Source of the DNA: Lachnospiraceae bacterium
GTDB lineage: Bacteria; Bacillota; Clostridia; Lachnospirales; Lachnospiraceae
Reading direction: 5' to 3'
Length of the DNA: 5,136 nucleotides
Assembly (NCBI GenBank): GCA_003489085.1
Contig: DNJM01000044.1
Coordinates: forward strand, 18,080 to 23,215
Shown: positions 1 through 5,136 of the stretch, one piece after another
How the letters are laid out: the number at the start of each line of letters is the position of its first letter
Numbering within the stretch: the stretch's first letter is position 1
Notes under the pieces: model-generated
Databases searched by the model: none
Told to the model about the DNA's origin: nothing
The model's input: only the letters and a program-made list of their open reading frames with translations
Position numbers and translations under genes: made by a program

Positions 1-1207
1 TGGCTCCATTGTGATTCTGGATCTCACTGACCAGATATGGCTTCATTACCGTGCCGCCATTTGCTACCGCTGCTGTAATTAAGGCCATATGATATGGACT
101 GACCAGAGTTTTCCCCTGTCCCATGGCTGTCATCATCAATTCCTCATCCGTTGTCTTATTATCTACTGCAAACTGTCCTTTACTGTACGGCAGAATTCGC
201 GGCAGAGATTTGTTAAACAATAATTCTTCTGCTGTCTTTCTGTAGGCACTCCGGTCCAGCGTCAGACCAATATTACAGAAAGAAGCGTTGCAGGAATTTG
301 CAAAGGATTCCGCCAGATTCTGCATTCCATGTACCATTCCGTTGAAACAGTGAATTTCCGTTCCCTGGTATTGAATGGATCCTGCACAGTCATAGGAATA
401 ACTCTGATAATCCGGATGCTCTCTCATATATTCCAGTGCCGTAATGATTTTAAAGGTGGAGCCCGGTGCATATTGTCCCTGCATGGCACGATTCAGAAGC
501 GGGCTGTTCTCCGTATCTGTATTTAATACTTCCCAATTTTCTGCGAGTGTATTCGGATCAAAGTCCGGTTTTGAAACCATTGCCAGAATTTTCCCCGTAC
601 TCGCCTCCATGACAAGAACGGCTCCCTTGCTGCTGCCAAGGGCATTATATGCAGCCTGCTGCAAAGAAGTATCCAGCGTCGTCACCATATTATCCCCAAT
701 ATTCTTTTCATCCTTAAACTCATTCATCACGCGCTCCAGAATAAACGCATTTGAAGTCAGCAGGTTAAAATTCTCTTCTGATTCCAATCCTGCTTTGCCA
801 TTTGTGGCATAGCCGACCACATGGGCATAAAGATTCCCATAAGGATAGCTTCTGGTCTCAGCCCCATCTTCTGAAACGGTAGTCTCTGCCAGAACATTCT
901 GATCCTTATCCAGTATTTTACCACGGATAATACGGTCTGCAAAGGCATCCTGCCGTTTATTATAAGGACTGTTAATAATATCCTTTCCTTTGAAGGCGTT
1001 AAAATAGACGATATATCCCATCATAACCAGAAACAGGGTGACAAATACATATGTAATCCGGGTAAACTCCTTATTAAGCAGCTTTTTCTGCCGGGCAGCC
1101 TTTTTAGCGGTCTTTTTTGTTGCTTTCCGATCCGGACTTCCGTTCTCTGAGAGCCTCCTGGACGGTCGCTCCGATTTCTTCGTCAATACTACGTCCCGGC
1201 GTTCCAT
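1..1207 (-). CDS. Class B penicillin-binding protein, PbpA-like D,D-transpeptidase (partial, C-terminus beyond window)
   Basis: An open frame without a stop runs to the left edge, giving 402 residues from the ATG at 1207. The protein has a Lys/Arg-rich cytoplasmic N-terminus (1-50), one membrane anchor at about 51-69 (ITYVFVTLFLVMMGYIVYF), then SPYNKRQD (80-87) and RIIRGKILDKDQNVLAET (92-109), the typical class B PBP opening. YAHVVGYATNGKAGLE (127-142) precedes the transpeptidase domain, which begins near LDTSLQQAA (178-186) and GAVLVMEASTGKILAMVSKP (195-214). The catalytic SxxK is STFK (S250, K253), the SxN motif is SCN (305-307), and GQG is at 363-365. The KTG motif expected downstream is outside the window. 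It cross-links peptidoglycan outside the membrane, with the SEDS protein encoded just upstream as its glycan-polymerising partner. The short region between anchor and transpeptidase domain resembles PbpA rather than long PBP2 proteins. The start is uncertain: ATG 1207 is the only in-frame ATG before the anchor but has a poorly spaced SD (GGAAGG, 16 bases away); TTG 1186 is the alternative. ATGs at 1024 and 1021 lie inside the anchor and are too late. Confidence 0.92.
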   Translation of the reverse strand, partial: MERRDVVLTKKSERPSRRLSENGSPDRKATKKTAKKAARQKKLLNKEFTRITYVFVTLFLVMMGYIVYFNAFKGKDIINSPYNKRQDAFADRIIRGKILDKDQNVLAETTVSEDGAETRSYPYGNLYAHVVGYATNGKAGLESEENFNLLTSNAFILERVMNEFKDEKNIGDNMVTTLDTSLQQAAYNALGSSKGAVLVMEASTGKILAMVSKPDFDPNTLAENWEVLNTDTENSPLLNRAMQGQYAPGSTFKIITALEYMREHPDYQSYSYDCAGSIQYQGTEIHCFNGMVHGMQNLAESFANSCNASFCNIGLTLDRSAYRKTAEELLFNKSLPRILPYSKGQFAVDNKTTDEELMMTAMGQGKTLVSPYHMALITAAVANGGTVMKPYLVSEIQNHNGA

Positions 1208-2696
1208 AGGCTTTTCGCGCTGGCCTTCCAGAGGACTGTGGAGCTCTTTTGGCTCCTGCTTTTTGCTCCGGGACACGTCCGGCTTCTTTTTTGCCGTCCG
1301 GCCGGCTGCTTTCTTTTTTGCGGGAGGCGTTGACGCCTGCTTTTTCCCGGGATAATTTTTGCTGTTCTTTTCGTCTTTCAATGTCTTCCTCCTCATCTTC
1401 CCTTAAAATATACAGGCCCTGAATGATGGCAAACATAATCAATGTACTGAGCACCGAGCTTCCTCCATAGCTGACCAGAGGAAGGGTCACACCCGTAGAC
1501 GGAATAAACTTGGTAACGCCGCCAATCGTGAGGAATGTCTGGAAAATATAGCAGGTACCAAGCCCCAGGGCAACCAGTTTATAAAACATATCCATAAGCT
1601 GCAGAGCAATATTCAGAAACATCACATAACAGCTCAGACAGATCAATATCAGGCACAAGCCGAAAATCAGTCCCATTTCCTCTGAAATGGCCGAAAAGAT
1701 AAAATCCTCATCGGGAACCGGAATCTTATCCGCCAGCCCCTGAAACAGTCCCATACCGAACCAGCTTCCGGTTCCAATGGCGAACAGAGACTGTGCTACC
1801 TGATAGCCTCCATCCGAATAGATTGCAAAGGGATCCTTCCAGGCAAGCACCCTGGTACGGACATGTGCAAACAGATAATACGCTGCCACCGATGCAGCGC
1901 ATCCGGCGCCCAGTCCTGCCAGCATATAAAGCGGCTGTCTGGTCGCAACATAGAGCATCACCAGATACGTTACAAAAATGATCAGGGCAGCTCCAAGATC
2001 CCTGGACACAACCAGAATTAACACATGGAAAGCCGCCAGTGCAGTAGTAATTACCACATTCCGAAATCTGGTGGAACGATTCAGACTGGCCGCTACAAAA
2101 AATACGAACACAATTTTCACAAATTCAGACGGCTGTATCCCGATCCCACCGATCGAAAATCCAAGCTTTGCTCCATCCGAGGTTACGCCAAGCACCAATA
2201 CGGACAAAAGTGCTGCAATACCGACCGCCGCATACAGAATCATCATCTGTTTTGATGCCAGATTGCGCATCTTCCGGATAATCACCGGAACTGCCAGACT
2301 GATTGCAATTCCTCCGGCAGCAATGATGACCTGCTTCACCGCTTTCTGAAAATTCAGGCGGGAGATCATAATAAAGCCGATGCTCAGCAGCATACACATA
2401 TTATTGACGATCAAACGCGATACCATCGGATAAATCCTTGTATACAGCAGAATTGCCGCAAGCAGAACCACTGCCTCTGCCAGATACAGACAGATCCTTT
2501 TCAGTTCATTCGTCTTTAAAAACAGTACCATATTGGCAACAAAATGCATCTCAAACATCAGCCAGTTCTGCCGCCGCAGGATTCTCTTCTTTTTCTCCGG
2601 ATTATGATAGCCAAATACGGTGAAACACTGATATGTATAAGAAATGATCAGCAGTATCATCAGGTATTTTGACAATTCAACAACTATATTTACCAA
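1104..2696 (-). CDS. SEDS-family peptidoglycan glycosyltransferase (FtsW/RodA/SpoVE family), RodA-like
   Basis: Complete 530-residue polytopic membrane protein. SEDS proteins polymerise lipid II into glycan strands and work with a class B PBP. Family motifs seen: QPSEFVK (188-194), SRDLGAAL (231-238) with D233 matching the catalytic Asp of RodA, AQSLFAIGTGSWFGMGLFQG (301-320), KIPVPDEDFIF (324-334) with EEMG (339-342), and GVTKFIPSTGVTLPLVSYGG (393-412). The core is preceded by an extra N-terminal part (residues 1-90) with hydrophobic segments at about 9-28, 47-61 and 66-87; the usual first SEDS helix is about 94-113, ending in ISRLN. This resembles actinobacterial RodA. After the last helix (about 408-430) comes a tail of about 100 residues, acidic at first (DEEEDIE, 434-440), then rich in Lys, Arg, Ser and Ala. 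The start is TTG: a TAA stop lies a few codons upstream in frame, no ATG or GTG intervenes, and an SD sits just before it. The 3' end overlaps the PBP gene. RodA versus FtsW/SpoVE cannot be fixed from sequence alone; pairing with a PbpA-like PBP favours RodA-like. Confidence 0.94.
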   Translation of the reverse strand: MVNIVVELSKYLMILLIISYTYQCFTVFGYHNPEKKKRILRRQNWLMFEMHFVANMVLFLKTNELKRICLYLAEAVVLLAAILLYTRIYPMVSRLIVNNMCMLLSIGFIMISRLNFQKAVKQVIIAAGGIAISLAVPVIIRKMRNLASKQMMILYAAVGIAALLSVLVLGVTSDGAKLGFSIGGIGIQPSEFVKIVFVFFVAASLNRSTRFRNVVITTALAAFHVLILVVSRDLGAALIIFVTYLVMLYVATRQPLYMLAGLGAGCAASVAAYYLFAHVRTRVLAWKDPFAIYSDGGYQVAQSLFAIGTGSWFGMGLFQGLADKIPVPDEDFIFSAISEEMGLIFGLCLILICLSCYVMFLNIALQLMDMFYKLVALGLGTCYIFQTFLTIGGVTKFIPSTGVTLPLVSYGGSSVLSTLIMFAIIQGLYILREDEEEDIERRKEQQKLSREKAGVNASRKKESSRPDGKKEAGRVPEQKAGAKRAPQSSGRPARKAYGTPGRSIDEEIGATVQEALRERKSGSESNKKDR

Positions 2697-2700
2697 AACG

Positions 2701-2706
2701 TCACCT
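2701..2706 (-). promoter_or_regulatory. Shine-Dalgarno of the SEDS gene, overlapping the U32 stop codon
   Basis: The minus strand reads TAGGTGACGTTTTG: the TAG stop of the U32 gene (2707-2705) shares two bases with AGGTGA, which matches the anti-SD sequence, and a four-base spacer leads to the TTG start at 2696. This fixes the TTG as the start and suggests translational coupling between the two genes. Confidence 0.7.
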
Positions 2707-5122
2707 ACTTTATTCCTCGTTTAAAATGTCCTTTGGTGTAGGACCAGTCAGATTCCGGATGGCTTTCCGTAAATGGAATTTCCTTCAGGAATACCGCTTC
2801 GTATAACTCCAGAATACGCTGCATTTCCTGTACCGATTCTGCGCTAAACTGAAGCCGAAGTGCTTCCGGTCCAAGCCTTTTTACTTCAGGATACTCCCCT
2901 GCCAGCATCAGTGGATCCGTATTATACATCACATTATAGCAATAATCACACTGCTGTTTTACCAGAAACGACTTCCGGAACCTGTCCGTCAGCGTCATCT
3001 GCCCAGGTACATGCAGGCACTTCTCCGTCGTTTTACGGATGCACTGTGCGGATGTCATTACCGGAAGGTAGCCATATATAATCAGTTCCATACGCGACAT
3101 ATCAACCTGTTTCAGTTCACGGCAGTTCAATTCCAATGGCGCTGTCCCGTGTGGCAGTCCATTCTCCTTCCAGAACTTTTGCGCCTCACAATTAAACTGG
3201 TACAAATTGTGATCCAGGATGATTGTTCCAGTATAATCATGTTTCTGCAAAAAATCAATACTTTCCAGATTCCGGACCAGAATCCCATCGAAGGTATCCT
3301 CAAAAATTTTCTGATAGCCGGCTTCATACCGGGCCTCAGAAGAAGCTCTGAAAATATGCGGCATTGCCAGGAATATTTCCTTTTTGCACCGCTTTGCCTC
3401 CACTGTCAGCTCCTTTACAGTACTGCTGTTCCAGATGCTGCGCACGGCATTACAATCCAGATAGATCCGTTTCACAGATGCCCGGCCGCAGAGCACCTCA
3501 AATTGCGGCAGCGTTTCCGCCAGGGCATAAAATGCCGTATAAACCGGCTCTGTCCGGCCTGCAGCAGATCTATTTTGCACACTTTCTTCCGAATAGTCTC
3601 CCTGCCTGTCGGATAGCTCCGGCTGCTCCCGATGCCACCGGGAAACCAGCTTTTTCTCCAGCTCGCCCAGAGCCTTCCTCCGCAGTTCATTCAGGGACTG
3701 CACCGGATAGAACAGCTCTCCGCTTAGCTGTATGGAAAGCCGTTCAAAACAAAAAGGTGTATTCCCGGTCTTCCGAAGCTGCTTTGAAAGTCTTTCTTCC
3801 GTGATTGGCTGATTCTGGGCCGGCTCCGGAATATCGCCATATACTTCCACTGAAATTCCCTGATACTCTACCACCAGTTTAGCAGAAACACCAGGGGAAA
3901 GTATTAATATACCATTAATTTTTTCTTGCATTTTCGGAAGCAGGAACTCCCTTTCTATTCGATCAAGCAGCTCCTGATTACGCACCCGGTTTACTATCAT
4001 CCCCTTCTTCAGGCACTGTCCGGAAGGAAGACGAAGCAGCACCTTTTCACCTTTGAAAACCGGACTGCCCAGTGTATAATTATCCCCGCGCTCGTTCCAT
4101 TCCAGCACATCACCTGCGTGCAGATCGGTAAGCGCCGTTCCGATACTGCTTTTCCCCTGCATGCCACCGATTTTGACTGCAGGAATTCCTGCATGGTTCG
4201 GGCGTTTTAAAGAAACCATATCCCTACCGTTTCTTGTATGATAATATCCGGTATGAAAGCCGCCCCGGTTATAAATATCCAGCAGCATGTCCCGGTCTTC
4301 CTTTGCCACACAGTATGCTTCCTTCCCCTGTGTCAAATAAAGATCCGTATATTTACGATACATGGAGGTCACGGCAGCGACATACTCCGGCTTTTTCATT
4401 CGTCCTTCAATTTTAAAGGAATAGATCCCGGACTCAATCAGTTCCGGGAGAATCTCCAATGTACAGATATCCTTCAGGCTGAGCAGATACTCCGGACGCT
4501 TCATTCCTTCCGTCCGGTACGGCATCCTGCAGGGCTGGGCACACTGTCCTCGGTTGCCGCTTCGTCCGCCGATCATACTGCTTAACAGGCACTGTCCGGA
4601 ATAACAGTAACAAAGCGCTCCATGGACAAAGCTCTCTATCTCTAAGCCTGTTTCCCCTGCAATTGCCGAAATCTCCGGCAGGGACAGCTCCCGGGCTGTT
4701 ACGACTCTTGATACACCCTGTTCCTTTAAAAAGCGCGCACCGGATACTCCGGTGACCGTCATCTGCGTACTGGCATGAATATCCAGCCCTGGAAAATGTG
4801 TCCGTATAAAATGCAGTACTCCCATATCCTGAACGATCACGGCATCCAGTCCCTGCCTATAATAAGGAAGAAGATATTCATACAGCTGGTCTGTCAGTTC
4901 TTCTTCCTTTAGCAGTGTATTGACTGTCAGATATAACTTTCTTCCATGCAGATGCACATAATCAATCGCCTGCAGCAGCATATCCTCTTTCGGATTGTCT
5001 GCAAATGCACGTGCTCCAAAGCGTGTACCGCCGATATATACGGCGTCTGCACCGGCCTGTACGGCCGCCAGCATACTCTCATAGGATCCGGCCGGAGCCA
5101 GTATTTCAATTTCTGGTTTCAT
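2705..5122 (-). CDS. U32 family protein with DUF3656 domain (RlhA/YdcP-like, annotated as peptidase U32 / collagenase-like)
   Basis: Complete 805-residue soluble protein with no signal peptide or membrane segment, so cytoplasmic. The N-terminus (ILAPAGSYESMLAAVQAGAD, residues 7-26) is the usual opening of the U32 barrel. The U32 signature runs from E163 (ESFVHGALC) to C178 (GQC), followed by NRGQCAQPC (190-198) and KIEGRMKKPEYV (237-248). C171, C178, C194 or C198, and C220 are plausible [4Fe-4S] ligands by analogy with UbiU/UbiV and TrhP. DUF3656 spans about 385-495 (KTGNTPF at 451-457, SLNELRRKAL at 476-485). A further region (about 525-780) holds a CDYC pair (C725, C728). Family knowledge: U32 proteins were named proteases, but characterised members such as TrhP (tRNA ho5U34) and RlhA (23S rRNA ho5C2501, which carries DUF3656) act in RNA hydroxylation. 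An RNA-modifying role is therefore my inference; substrate unproven. The ATG is preceded by AAAGGG. It is first of three co-directional genes, eight bases before the SEDS gene. Confidence 0.93.
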   Translation of the reverse strand: MKPEIEILAPAGSYESMLAAVQAGADAVYIGGTRFGARAFADNPKEDMLLQAIDYVHLHGRKLYLTVNTLLKEEELTDQLYEYLLPYYRQGLDAVIVQDMGVLHFIRTHFPGLDIHASTQMTVTGVSGARFLKEQGVSRVVTARELSLPEISAIAGETGLEIESFVHGALCYCYSGQCLLSSMIGGRSGNRGQCAQPCRMPYRTEGMKRPEYLLSLKDICTLEILPELIESGIYSFKIEGRMKKPEYVAAVTSMYRKYTDLYLTQGKEAYCVAKEDRDMLLDIYNRGGFHTGYYHTRNGRDMVSLKRPNHAGIPAVKIGGMQGKSSIGTALTDLHAGDVLEWNERGDNYTLGSPVFKGEKVLLRLPSGQCLKKGMIVNRVRNQELLDRIEREFLLPKMQEKINGILILSPGVSAKLVVEYQGISVEVYGDIPEPAQNQPITEERLSKQLRKTGNTPFCFERLSIQLSGELFYPVQSLNELRRKALGELEKKLVSRWHREQPELSDRQGDYSEESVQNRSAAGRTEPVYTAFYALAETLPQFEVLCGRASVKRIYLDCNAVRSIWNSSTVKELTVEAKRCKKEIFLAMPHIFRASSEARYEAGYQKIFEDTFDGILVRNLESIDFLQKHDYTGTIILDHNLYQFNCEAQKFWKENGLPHGTAPLELNCRELKQVDMSRMELIIYGYLPVMTSAQCIRKTTEKCLHVPGQMTLTDRFRKSFLVKQQCDYCYNVMYNTDPLMLAGEYPEVKRLGPEALRLQFSAESVQEMQRILELYEAVFLKEIPFTESHPESDWSYTKGHFKRGIK

Positions 5123-5126
5123 AATA

Positions 5127-5133
5127 CCCTTTC
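5127..5133 (-). promoter_or_regulatory. Ribosome binding site of the U32 gene
   Basis: On the minus strand GAAAGGG is followed by a four-base spacer (TATT) and then the ATG at 5122. The spacing is slightly short but supports this ATG as the start. Only 14 bases upstream of the start are visible, so no promoter can be judged. Confidence 0.6.
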
Positions 5134-5136
5134 TTT

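Noticed and set aside
444..812. A 122-codon plus-strand open frame
   Set aside because: It lies entirely antisense to the PBP transpeptidase domain, whose SxxK and SxN motifs show that the minus strand is the coding one.
1111..1118. A T-run that might suggest a terminator
   Set aside because: It is only Lys codons in the overlapping coding region, with no stable GC-rich hairpin next to it, and the PBP gene continues across it.
1038..1355. A 105-codon plus-strand frame rich in Phe, Ser and Arg
   Set aside because: It is the antisense image of the Lys/Arg/Glu-rich SEDS tail and PBP N-terminus; the hydrophobic look comes from AAA/GAA codons read as TTT/TTC.
2697..2704. A separate promoter or terminator between the U32 and SEDS genes
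   Set aside because: Only eight bases separate the genes, and they are part of the SD region; there is no room for either element.
3011..3616. A 201-codon open frame on the plus strand
   Set aside because: It is antisense to the well-supported U32 gene, has no recognisable domain, and its composition looks like a shadow of the opposite strand.
4738..4753. A short inverted repeat (CACCGGA...TCCGGTG)
   Set aside because: It is small, sits inside conserved U32 coding sequence and has no T-run, so it is probably chance from codon use.

Overview
The window looks like an ordinary chromosomal stretch of a Gram-positive bacterium of the class Clostridia, most likely Lachnospiraceae-like. This is inferred from moderate G+C, Clostridia-style protein sequences, strong Shine-Dalgarno sites and the gene families present; no rRNA or other taxonomic marker is in the window. 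All three genes lie on the minus strand, so transcription runs from the right edge to the left edge, and they are packed as one probable operon with almost no non-coding DNA.

In transcription order: (1) 5122-2705, a complete 805-residue U32-family protein with the U32 Cys-rich signature, a DUF3656 domain and a long C-terminal region, best compared with the RlhA/YdcP-type RNA hydroxylation proteins rather than a true protease. (2) 2696-1104, a complete 530-residue SEDS-family (FtsW/RodA/SpoVE) peptidoglycan glycosyltransferase. It starts at TTG seven bases... precisely, eight non-coding bases after the U32 stop, and carries extra N-terminal membrane segments and a charged cytoplasmic tail of about 100 residues. 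(3) 1207-1, the first 402 or so residues of a class B, PbpA-like penicillin-binding protein (D,D-transpeptidase). Its start lies inside the SEDS gene and its C-terminus, including the expected KTG motif, is cut off by the left window edge.

The SEDS protein and the PBP form a standard glycan-polymerase plus transpeptidase pair: the first polymerises lipid II and the second cross-links the strands. Their architecture resembles the actinobacterial RodA-PbpA pair. The U32 gene is tightly linked upstream but has no obvious shared biochemical step, so the link may simply be a conserved neighbourhood.

I found no RNA genes, mobile elements, CRISPR arrays, long repeats or terminators. The operon promoter must lie to the right of the window, since only 14 bases precede the U32 start. 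I do not see a convincing undescribed system here. The points worth a second look are the TTG start with a Shine-Dalgarno site overlapping the preceding stop, the roughly 100-base out-of-frame overlap between the SEDS and PBP genes, and the unusual SEDS architecture.
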